NCBI GenBank assembly: GCA_964470285.1
Contig: CAYYBZ010000088.1
Coordinates: forward strand, 1-7,488
Source: CAYYBZ01 sp964470285 [NCBI: uncultured Oligoflexia bacterium]
GTDB lineage: Bacteria; Bdellovibrionota_G; CAYYBZ01
Direction: 5' to 3'
DNA length: 7,488 bases
Shown here piece by piece: positions 1-6,117 of this stretch. Below the pieces are notes generated by a model. It had not been told where the DNA came from and made no database searches. It was given only the letters and a program-made list of their open reading frames with translations. Position 1 is the first letter of the stretch; each line of letters begins with the position of its first letter. Made by a program: the position numbers and the translations under genes.

Positions 1-1376
1 ACTGGTTATTTTACCCTTTCTTGAGCGACAATTATAAGGTTTTTGCCTCAGAGTACTCGGTTATGATTATCCCGGCCCCTCCGGAAGGCGAAATGCCCGA
101 AGAATTCATTAAAATGCTTTCAAAGGCTTTTAAAGACACCGGAAGGTTTGATGTCGTTTCCAGAAATGAAGTAAAACGATTTATACAGTCAAGGCAGGGC
201 GGAACCGAAAACAGGGACTATACTGCCATACTAAATGAGGCATCAGAACTTCTTAAGGAGGGAGAAAGACTTTATAACGGTCTTAAGGTTGACGAATCCA
301 TAACCGTATTGCAGGAAGCAAAACTTAAGTTTAAGGAAGCTCTTCCGTCAATAAAATCCGAATCGGAGTATTCAAGGTTTCTGGGTTCTTTCTTCTATCT
401 TTGTATGGCTTATCAGGCTAAGGGCCTTTATGAGCAGGCAAAGGGAGAACTTAAAGAAATGATCATTCTTGACCCCAAAAGAAAAAAGAGAAAGTTTTCC
501 AAGAAATATTATCCCCCGGCAGTTCTTGAGCTTTACGATACAATCAGAAACAAAGTTGTAAAGGGGAAGACGGGAAAGCTTAAAATAAAATCCGATCCGC
601 CCGGTGCAAGCGTTTATTTGGACGGGACTTCAGCCGGAGAAACTCCTTCAACCGTAAACAATCTTCCCGTCGGAGAGCATTTTTTGACGATTGAAAAAGA
701 CGGTTTCCTGATGTGGGCCGATTCAAAATTCCTTATAGAGGGTGAAAATACAGTTGAGGTTGATCTCGAGAAAAAGACAAAAGAGGGTGCGCTTGAATCT
801 TTCAATCCTGTAAAAACATCTTATGATATTCCAAGAAACGTCGGTACCGTTCTTGATGAAATGGGTGTATCCCTTGGAGCCGATATATTTTTGCTGTGGG
901 AATTTAAAAGCAAGGGTAAAAAGGCCAAGCTTAAAGGACAGCTTTACGATCAGCGAAATCAGGAAGTTTCAGGTCAGGAAAGCCTGGATATTCCGAATAT
1001 TGAAAAAGCGCAAGAATTAGTCGCATCTTTTGCCGGTAAGCTTGCGGGTTTTATCAGCGAAGAAGGTTATGTAGTCTCAAAATCATCAACCCAAAGCGAT
1101 ACCGGTTTAATTGATAGCGCCGATACATCCTTAGATAACACGGTTCCGCCCGATTACGATGACAATAAGGTTTTTGTTCCCGATAAAAAAGATAAAACCG
1201 ATAGATGGGGAACTTTGCCCAGAAAGGGACCAGGACAGTCAAAAAAATGGTATGAGAAGGGCTGGGTCTGGGGAGTGATTATCGGTAGCATAGCTGTTAC
1301 CGCCGGAAGCGTTTTAATCTTTACCGACGTTGCTAAAGCGCCTGCTTCAAGAAGCACTTTTGTTATTGGTAAATAA
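1..1376 (+). CDS. PEGA-domain envelope protein with TPR-like repeats and C-terminal membrane segment (5' end cut by window edge)
   Basis: The reading frame is open to the left edge. The first usable start in the window is TTG at 21, but the in-frame residues before it (WLFYPF) and the following SDNYKVFA look like the end of a signal peptide, as in the next gene. The true start therefore lies upstream. Numbered from codon 21: an alpha/beta segment (about 12-60, strand VMIIPAP, then VVSRNE and SRQGG); TPR-like helices (about 65-155, with LYEQAKGELKEMIILDP); a PEGA domain (about 186-250, with PPGASVYLDG and LPVGEH); a second alpha/beta segment (about 272-350, with LGADIFLLWEF and GQLYD); a charged Asp/Lys/Ser-rich linker (352-408); then KKWYEKGWVWG and a hydrophobic segment (415-436) with a short tail. 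PEGA domains are small beta folds common in bacterial surface proteins. A periplasmic body with a membrane anchor is inferred. It is the first visible gene of a probable operon, 24 bases before a paralog. The precise function is unknown. Confidence 0.85.
   Translation, partial: WLFYPFLSDNYKVFASEYSVMIIPAPPEGEMPEEFIKMLSKAFKDTGRFDVVSRNEVKRFIQSRQGGTENRDYTAILNEASELLKEGERLYNGLKVDESITVLQEAKLKFKEALPSIKSESEYSRFLGSFFYLCMAYQAKGLYEQAKGELKEMIILDPKRKKRKFSKKYYPPAVLELYDTIRNKVVKGKTGKLKIKSDPPGASVYLDGTSAGETPSTVNNLPVGEHFLTIEKDGFLMWADSKFLIEGENTVEVDLEKKTKEGALESFNPVKTSYDIPRNVGTVLDEMGVSLGADIFLLWEFKSKGKKAKLKGQLYDQRNQEVSGQESLDIPNIEKAQELVASFAGKLAGFISEEGYVVSKSSTQSDTGLIDSADTSLDNTVPPDYDDNKVFVPDKKDKTDRWGTLPRKGPGQSKKWYEKGWVWGVIIGSIAVTAGSVLIFTDVAKAPASRSTFVIGK
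576..770 (+). other. PEGA domain of the first PEGA protein
   Basis: Residues 186-250 (from codon 21) start with the strand GKLKIKSDPPGASVYLDG, continue with GETPSTVNNLPVGEH, and end with a short strand pair (FLTIEKDGF, then NTVEVDLEKK). This is the usual PEGA pattern: P-x-G-a-x-V-x-[IL]-[DN]-G, then a G-x-[TS]-P turn, then [LP]-[PV]-G-x-[HY]. It follows directly on the TPR-like helices. Confidence 0.85.
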
Positions 1377-1400
1377 GATACTTATCGAAAAGGAATTCAT

Positions 1401-2789
1401 GTGATAAAAGAAATGTCCCGTTTAAAATTCTTTACGTCATTAACGGTTGCCTATCAAATATTTTTCTTTCTGGGCTTTTATTATTTTAATCCCGGTGTTT
1501 CTTTTGCCTATACTGCACAAATCCTAAAAGATTCAGATAGCGGGGGAAATACGCCCATAATTGCAATTATAGATTTCGGGGGTAAAGCTCCCGATGAAAA
1601 TGTAAGAATGAACATAGTTGATACCGTAAGAAACACTTTTATAAACATGTCAAATGTAAAACCTGTAAGCGAAAAAGCCATTATGACTTATATAGTTTCG
1701 CGGCAGCAGGGTGACAGGCAGGAAAGAATAATAAAGCTCAGGAAAGCATACAAGTTGTTAAAAGACGGAAAAAGGGCATACATGAAACTTGATTTCAAGG
1801 AAGCCATAGAGCGTATACAGCTTGCAAAAAAGGAACTTATAAACAACATGAATGAACTAAAGAACAACAAAGCATTGCTGGCTTCCTATCTATATCTTGG
1901 GATGGCTTATGCTGCATCGGGGAATCATGACGACGCCTATGCTGAATTTAAAAAGGTTCTGTATTTGGACCCCAAAAAACACTTAACAACAAAAAAATAC
2001 TCTCCTGCAATAGTTAAGGCCTTTGAAAGAGCAAAACAGGATATGTCAAAGGTTCCAAAGGGAACAGTTTTAATTGATACCGTACCTACAGGATGTAATG
2101 TTTTTATTAATGCGAAAGATTACGGTCAGTCTCCCATAAATGCAGTACTTCCGGTCGGAGAATATTTCGTCAAGGTTCAAAAGGAAGGATATCTTGACTG
2201 GTATCAGCTGATTTCCGTTGAAGATAAGGTTAACTCTCTGGATATTGAAATTTATCAGATAATGGCGGATGAAGAGCTTGTCATGGCGCTGCGGCCGGTC
2301 CTCGATTCAAATAGAATCAGAGACCCCGAATCCAAGGAAACCTTGAGGGATGCCGCCAAGAAATTATCGGCGGATATAATTCTTCTGGGCTGGATTGAAA
2401 GGGATGCAAGAGATATCCTTCTGGCACAGATGTACGATACAAGAACGGAAAAACTCAGTTATGTTATTAAAGGGAATCTTGGGAAAAGCTTTTCAAACGT
2501 TGATAACGGCGTAAGAAGGCTGGTCGCGGATCTTAACTCTTACTTGGATGAAAAAGGCCTCGTTGTCGCGGGTGAAGAGGTAAAGGATGATAAAATTCCA
2601 TTGGTTCCACAGCCGACACCGCTTACTCCCGCTCAAATCAAGAAAAAGAAAAGCAAGGAATGGTACAACAAATGGTGGGTATGGGCACTGATCGGAGGAT
2701 TTGTAGCCGGAGCAGGATATGGAATTTACAGGGGAGTAAGTGCAGGCGGATCAACTTCAATTTCAGTAGATAATCGCGGAAATTTCTAA
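1401..2789 (+). CDS. PEGA-domain envelope protein with TPR-like repeats and C-terminal membrane segment (second paralog)
   Basis: 462 residues. The GTG start at 1401 has AGGA six bases upstream (1391-1394). An ATG at 1413 is possible but has a weaker ribosome site. The N-terminus has basic residues and a long hydrophobic run (about 9-36), with likely signal-peptide cleavage near VSFA-YTA. Next come an alpha/beta segment (50-105, with PIIAIIDFGG and SRQQG), TPR-like helices (about 108-192, with LYLGMAYAASGNHDDAYAEF), a PEGA domain (221-285, with VPTGCNVFIN and LPVGEY), a second alpha/beta segment (310-392, with LSADIILLGW and AQMYDTRTEKL), a short Pro/Lys linker, then KEWYNKWWVW and a glycine-rich hydrophobic segment with a polar tail. 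Domain order matches the upstream gene exactly, but the sequences have diverged widely, so the duplication looks old. It probably stands in the periplasm on an inner-membrane anchor. No enzymatic motif is seen; scaffold or binding roles are plausible but unproven. Confidence 0.88.
   Translation: MIKEMSRLKFFTSLTVAYQIFFFLGFYYFNPGVSFAYTAQILKDSDSGGNTPIIAIIDFGGKAPDENVRMNIVDTVRNTFINMSNVKPVSEKAIMTYIVSRQQGDRQERIIKLRKAYKLLKDGKRAYMKLDFKEAIERIQLAKKELINNMNELKNNKALLASYLYLGMAYAASGNHDDAYAEFKKVLYLDPKKHLTTKKYSPAIVKAFERAKQDMSKVPKGTVLIDTVPTGCNVFINAKDYGQSPINAVLPVGEYFVKVQKEGYLDWYQLISVEDKVNSLDIEIYQIMADEELVMALRPVLDSNRIRDPESKETLRDAAKKLSADIILLGWIERDARDILLAQMYDTRTEKLSYVIKGNLGKSFSNVDNGVRRLVADLNSYLDEKGLVVAGEEVKDDKIPLVPQPTPLTPAQIKKKKSKEWYNKWWVWALIGGFVAGAGYGIYRGVSAGGSTSISVDNRGNF
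2061..2255 (+). other. PEGA domain of the second PEGA protein
   Basis: Residues 221-285 begin with strand GTVLIDTVPTGCNVFIN, have the turn YGQSPINAVLPVGEY, and continue with FVKVQKEGY and a final strand NSLDIEIYQ. The spacing matches the PEGA domain of the upstream paralog. A cysteine (C232) replaces the alanine usual in PxGA. Confidence 0.85.
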
Positions 2790-2807
2790 CAAAAACCAGG
2801 GGGAAAC

Positions 2808-2815
2808 AGGGAGGT
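2808..2815 (+). promoter_or_regulatory. Strong ribosome binding site for the DUF350 gene
   Basis: AGGGAGGT lies six bases before the ATG at 2822 and is close to the ideal anti-16S match. It fixes the start of this short gene and supports its being real. It is stronger than the sites of the neighbouring genes, so the small membrane protein may be made in excess. Confidence 0.75.
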
Positions 2816-2821
2816 AAATTT

Positions 2822-3046
2822 ATGGAGTACACCGCAATAATACTTAATTTTATTTATGCAATAATAGGCGGTTTTCTGACAATTGTTTTCATGATTACAG
2901 GATACAAAATTTTCGATAAGATGACTCACTTTAATGAAGCGGAAGAACTTAAAAACGGTAATATTGCCGTTGGCATAGTTATTGCTGGTATATTCATAGG
3001 AATAGGAGTTGCCGTCGGTCTTGTAATCGGTATGGGCTTAAACTAA
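2822..3046 (+). CDS. DUF350 family small integral membrane protein (single-repeat form)
   Basis: 74 residues with two predicted membrane helices (about 4-26 and 47-70) joined by a short polar loop. The loop and second helix carry the DUF350 signature: YKIFDKMTHFNEAEELKNGN followed by IAVGIVIAGIFIGIG. Known DUF350 proteins such as E. coli YjfL are about 130 residues and contain two such repeats; this one has one, so a dimer may rebuild the usual four-helix unit. Helix two is rich in small residues and GxxxG-like spacings, which suits tight packing. The family's biochemical role is unknown. Characterised neighbourhoods of the family include polyamine/ATP-grasp (YjfC-like) genes, none of which is seen here. 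It lies 32 bases after the second PEGA gene and 11 bases before the lytic transglycosylase, so it is probably co-transcribed with both. Confidence 0.85.
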   Translation: MEYTAIILNFIYAIIGGFLTIVFMITGYKIFDKMTHFNEAEELKNGNIAVGIVIAGIFIGIGVAVGLVIGMGLN

Positions 3047-3057
3047 AAACTGTTACC

Positions 3058-3681
3058 ATGAATAAATTCTTAAAATGTTTATTTTTTTTATTTTTAAGCT
3101 GTTTTCTTTTTATTAATAGTGCAAATGCTTATCGATTCGGGAAGAGCAAATATACGGCGAAATATGACGAACATTTCAGAAAATATGCAAAAAGATACTT
3201 TGCTCAGCAGATAGAATGGAACTGGTTCAAGGCTCAGGCAATAGCGGAATCGAATCTAAACAATGAAGCGCAAAGCTGGGTAAATGCCAAGGGTGTCATG
3301 CAAATAATGCCGAAAACCTATGAGTCCATTAAGGAAAAGCTGCCGGATCTGGGTGATATTACAGATCCACGGTGGAATATTGCCGCAGGAGTTTATTACG
3401 ATAAAAGAATGTGGAAAATGTGGAAGGCGGATCGTCCGATTAATGACAAAATTGCTTTCATGTTTGCAAGCTACAATGCGGGCCACAGAACCATCTTAAG
3501 AGCCCAGAGAGTCTGCAAGGGGCAGGGACTAAATGAGAATCTCTGGGAAAATATAGAAAAGATTGCTGTGCATGTGAAAAGGTGGAGACAAAAAGAAACG
3601 CTTTCATACATTGATAAAATATTTAATTATTTTCATGAACTGGCCGATTTTCACGGACCGCTTAAACCCCCTCAAAGTTAA
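3058..3681 (+). CDS. Secreted lytic transglycosylase (SLT domain, MltF-like C-terminal type)
   Basis: 207 residues. A signal peptide (1-24; K3 and K6, hydrophobic core, NSANA cleavage) sends it to the periplasm. The SLT lysozyme-like fold covers about 45-195: the catalytic glutamate is E64 in AQAIAESNLN, followed by AKGVMQIMPKT (77-87), NIAAGVYYDKRM (107-118) and ASYNAGH (137-143), the standard four blocks of soluble lytic transglycosylases. Such enzymes cleave the MurNAc-GlcNAc bond of peptidoglycan non-hydrolytically, giving 1,6-anhydro-MurNAc ends. The end (KETLSYIDKIFNYFHEL) resembles the MltF C-terminal half; the substrate-binding amino-acid-type domain of MltF is absent. The ATG at 3058 lacks a visible Shine-Dalgarno sequence and sits 11 bases after the DUF350 stop, which suggests translational coupling. 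It may locally open the wall for the envelope complex of the operon, which is inferred from context only. Confidence 0.9.
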   Translation: MNKFLKCLFFLFLSCFLFINSANAYRFGKSKYTAKYDEHFRKYAKRYFAQQIEWNWFKAQAIAESNLNNEAQSWVNAKGVMQIMPKTYESIKEKLPDLGDITDPRWNIAAGVYYDKRMWKMWKADRPINDKIAFMFASYNAGHRTILRAQRVCKGQGLNENLWENIEKIAVHVKRWRQKETLSYIDKIFNYFHELADFHGPLKPPQS

Positions 3682-3689
3682 AAAACTTT
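3674..3689 (+). terminator. Weak AT-rich hairpin at the operon end (possible terminator)
   Basis: AAAGTT (3674-3679) and AACTTT (3684-3689) can pair around an AAAA loop and overlap the transglycosylase stop codon. The stem has one G-C pair and no clean T-run follows, only CCTTCTAAATATAT. It is the only inverted repeat I see at this operon end, but it is too weak to call with confidence. Confidence 0.2.
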
Positions 3690-3717
3690 CCTTCTAAATA
3701 TATAAAAGATTTCAGTG

Positions 3718-3746
3718 TTGTGAAAAGTTTTCATAAGGTCTATGCT
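3718..3746 (+). promoter_or_regulatory. Possible sigma70-like promoter for the M6 protease gene
   Basis: TTGTGA (3718-3723) and TATGCT (3741-3746) each match four of six consensus bases and are spaced by exactly 17 bases. They lie in the 207-base non-coding gap before the protease gene, giving a leader of about 135 bases. AT-rich DNA yields such matches by chance, so this is a candidate only. Confidence 0.35.
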
Positions 3747-3820
3747 GCGTGATAAATTTAACTAGCTGAAATTACATGATCTAACGCATGAAAAATTATG
3801 GCATAAAGGTTGCTTTAAAT

Positions 3821-3835
3821 AGTATTTAAAATACT
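3821..3835. promoter_or_regulatory. Perfect 15-base palindrome, possible operator
   Basis: AGTATTT-A-AAATACT is a perfect 7+1+7 inverted repeat, 53 bases before the protease start, in otherwise unremarkable gap DNA. Its size suits a dimeric regulator. It is AT-rich, so chance is possible, and no regulator gene is present in the window. Confidence 0.35.
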
Positions 3836-3888
3836 TATTCTGTCAGATCGATAAGAGAAATGACGTTGCAATACAGTGGGGAATTTTA

Positions 3889-6111
3889 ATGACACAATTG
3901 AAATCAGATAAGGGGAACAGGGGAGAAAGAATAATTATGTTAATGGCGGTTTTTCTGGTGCTCTTTTTATTTTCTTTCAGTGCATACTCAATGCCCTATC
4001 ATCCCGATCTTATTGCCAAGGCCAAAAGAGGCGAAATTGTACTTGAAGATTTGAGTGTAATGAGTGCCAATGGGTACAATGTTCCCTCCGGGAAAACTCC
4101 GGTAAAAAACTTTTTGCAAAATAAGGCTTTGATGGCTCCGGGTCTTGTTGGAGCAACCGGCGATTTTAAGATGCTCGTAATTCTGGTGGAGTTTCCCGAT
4201 CAGACTCATGTCGTAAATCCAGACTTTTTCGATGAGTTAATTTTTAGCACCGGTACTCATTTAGATCCTTCAATCAGGCATTATTACTCCGATCAGTCCG
4301 GGGGACTTTTAAATATGATAACCGATAATTCTCCCACTTCTATCGGATGGGTCATGGCCCCTGAGAATTATTCATACTATGTCAACTCTCAGTACGGAGC
4401 GGGGCCTTATCCCAACAATGCCCAGAAACTTGTCGAAGATGTCATTGCAATAGTCGATTCTCAGGTCGATTTTTCTGTTTATGATAATGACGGTGACAAT
4501 GAAGTTGACGGTATAGCCGTAATTCATACAGGTCCCGGAAGAGAATTTACAGGCAGCAACAACGACATTCACTCTCATATGTACTATATAACTCCCCAGA
4601 TAAGAGACGGGGTAACAATTTCTCAATACAGCATTCAGCCCGAGTACTGGAGTTTTTCAATACCAATGACAATTGGGGTTATGGCGCATGAATCGGGACA
4701 TCTTTTCGGTTTGCCTGATCTCTATGATACCGACGGTACTTCGGCGGGTATAGGTGAATGGTCCATTATGGCAGCGGGAAGCTGGAACGGTCCTTCAGGT
4801 AAACCGGGCGGCTCGCCGGCGTCGTTCGATCCGTGGTGTAAAAAGGAACTCGGTTTTAAAGTGCCCGAAAATGTTTCGGCTGATACTTTGGGAATTGAAT
4901 TACAGGACGTAAATTCCGCCGGAAACATATTCAGATTAAATACGAATAATTCGCAGCAGTATTTTCTGATAGAGAATCGACAGAAAACCGGATACGACAC
5001 CTATAATCCAGGTGACGGACTTCTTATATGGCACATTAACGAGGCAAATCTTTACAAGATCGGAAGTAATACCGCCAATAACGATGAATACAATTATCTT
5101 GTAAATCTTGAGCAGGCTGACGGTGAATTTGATCTTGAAGAACGCGCAAATCAGGGCGATGAAAACGATCCTTTTAAAGGGCCGACAGATTTTGTTTTCG
5201 GTCAGGGCACTGATCCTAATTCTAATCTGATAACGTCCGGGAATTCGGGTGTTGCCATTGCAAACATAAGCGAATCAGGCGATATCATGACTGTAGATGT
5301 ATACATCGGTGAGCCCTATGATTCATCGGCTCCCGTGAGAAGTAACGGTAACCCCTCCGGAACCGTCCCGGCAGGAACAACCGAAGTCATGGTTTCGTTA
5401 ACAACGGATGATAATGCACATTGCAGATATTCCGCTAATCCGGGTGTAAACTTTTTAGATATGACCGGAATATTTGAGGATACCGGTTTTACAGATCATT
5501 CTTTCGAAGAAACAGGATTAAGCAACGGTGATACAGGGACCTTTTATGTAAGGTGCATGAACGTCCAGGGTTATATGAACAATGACGATTATGTTATCGA
5601 ATTTGAAGTTGAAGAAACTCCCGAGGACATGATTAAGCCGGATGCGATAGATGATTTAACCGTCGTTGAATGTGACAGGGATACGTGCCGGATAGCCTGG
5701 ACGGCAACAGGAGACGATAACTTAAGCGGCAAAGCCTTTCGGTACGATATTCGCTATTCTAAAGAAGAAATAACAGATGAAAACTGGTCAGATGCCATAC
5801 AGGTTGAAGATGAGCCCGATCCTTTAGAAGCCGGCAGCGATGAGGAAATGTACATAGAAGGTTTGGACGAGCTTACAAAATATTATTTCGCAATAAGAGT
5901 CAGCGATGAACACTTCAACTGGTCAGACCGCTCCAACTTAGCAGAAGGTGAAACGACGGATAAGGAAAATGTAACTTTAACCCAGAACATATCCGGCGAA
6001 TTAACGGTCACAGGCGGCTGCGGATTAATTAACAAAAACAGCGAAAGTTATTCTCTTATTCTTCTATCACTGCTACTAATTAGCGGGATTTATTTTAGAA
6101 GAGATAAGTAA
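3889..6111 (+). CDS. Secreted M6-like (immune inhibitor A type) zinc metalloprotease with Ig-like, FN3 and C-terminal sorting-like domains
   Basis: 740 residues. The ATG at 3889 has GGGGA six bases upstream and gives a basic n-region before the hydrophobic core (about 15-34). An ATG at 3937 has a poorer site and loses those charges. After the signal comes a propeptide-like stretch (35-90), then the catalytic domain from about 92. The zinc site is HExxHxxGxxD (H267, E268, H271, G274, D277: HESGHLFGLPD), with a Met-turn-like SIMAAGSW (M294), typical of M6 peptidases. DNDGDNEVDG (199-208) resembles the acidic, probably calcium-binding segment of this family. Residues 484-576 form an Ig-like beta domain (with PSGTVPAGTTEV and HCRYS) and 584-690 a fibronectin type III domain (with DAIDDL, YDIRYS and YYFAIRVSD). 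The tail is TGGCG, a hydrophobic stretch and FRRDK. It probably digests extracellular protein while held at the cell surface or after release. It is transcribed separately from the upstream operon and converges with the macroglobulin gene. Confidence 0.92.
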   Translation: MTQLKSDKGNRGERIIMLMAVFLVLFLFSFSAYSMPYHPDLIAKAKRGEIVLEDLSVMSANGYNVPSGKTPVKNFLQNKALMAPGLVGATGDFKMLVILVEFPDQTHVVNPDFFDELIFSTGTHLDPSIRHYYSDQSGGLLNMITDNSPTSIGWVMAPENYSYYVNSQYGAGPYPNNAQKLVEDVIAIVDSQVDFSVYDNDGDNEVDGIAVIHTGPGREFTGSNNDIHSHMYYITPQIRDGVTISQYSIQPEYWSFSIPMTIGVMAHESGHLFGLPDLYDTDGTSAGIGEWSIMAAGSWNGPSGKPGGSPASFDPWCKKELGFKVPENVSADTLGIELQDVNSAGNIFRLNTNNSQQYFLIENRQKTGYDTYNPGDGLLIWHINEANLYKIGSNTANNDEYNYLVNLEQADGEFDLEERANQGDENDPFKGPTDFVFGQGTDPNSNLITSGNSGVAIANISESGDIMTVDVYIGEPYDSSAPVRSNGNPSGTVPAGTTEVMVSLTTDDNAHCRYSANPGVNFLDMTGIFEDTGFTDHSFEETGLSNGDTGTFYVRCMNVQGYMNNDDYVIEFEVEETPEDMIKPDAIDDLTVVECDRDTCRIAWTATGDDNLSGKAFRYDIRYSKEEITDENWSDAIQVEDEPDPLEAGSDEEMYIEGLDELTKYYFAIRVSDEHFNWSDRSNLAEGETTDKENVTLTQNISGELTVTGGCGLINKNSESYSLILLSLLLISGIYFRRDK
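4687..4719 (+). other. Zinc-binding active site HExxHxxGxxD of the M6-like protease
   Basis: Codons for H267, E268, H271, G274 and D277. Histidines 267 and 271 and the residue at 277 are the expected zinc ligands, and E268 is the general base. All are intact, so the enzyme should be active. Confidence 0.9.
6013..6108 (+). other. Cys-containing C-terminal sorting-like tail of the protease
   Basis: Residues 709-740 comprise the motif GGCG, a short polar spacer, a hydrophobic helix (about 721-735) and a basic end (FRRDK). This tripartite layout matches C-terminal sorting signals such as GlyGly-CTERM (processed by rhombosortase) and Cys-containing types such as MYXO-CTERM (processed by myxosortase). 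The exact class is not clear from the sequence and no processing enzyme lies in the window. Confidence 0.7.
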
Positions 6112-6117
6112 TTATAT

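Noticed and set aside
614-805. Minus-strand open frame inside the first PEGA gene
   Set aside because: It lies opposite a well-supported coding region, has no family resemblance and no ribosome site, and is a shadow of the plus-strand codons.
3091-3105. Possible lipobox (FLSC) in the transglycosylase signal peptide
   Set aside because: The cysteine (C15) lies within the hydrophobic core, the -3 residue is Phe, and a normal signal-peptidase site (NSANA) follows, so a soluble periplasmic enzyme is more likely than a lipoprotein.
3810-3838. TTGCTT with ACTTAT as a promoter overlapping the palindrome
   Set aside because: The -35 matches only three of six bases and the -10 is poor. The candidate at 3718-3746 is better.
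3937-3939. Alternative protease start at the ATG at 3937
   Set aside because: The GGGGAG upstream is about 11 bases away and the shorter form loses the basic residues before the hydrophobic core. The ATG at 3889 has better spacing and a complete signal peptide, though 3937 is not excluded.
4372-5000. Minus-strand open frames opposite the protease gene
   Set aside because: They overlap the zinc site and other conserved M6 sequence on the plus strand, and their products are cysteine-rich nonsense typical of antisense frames.
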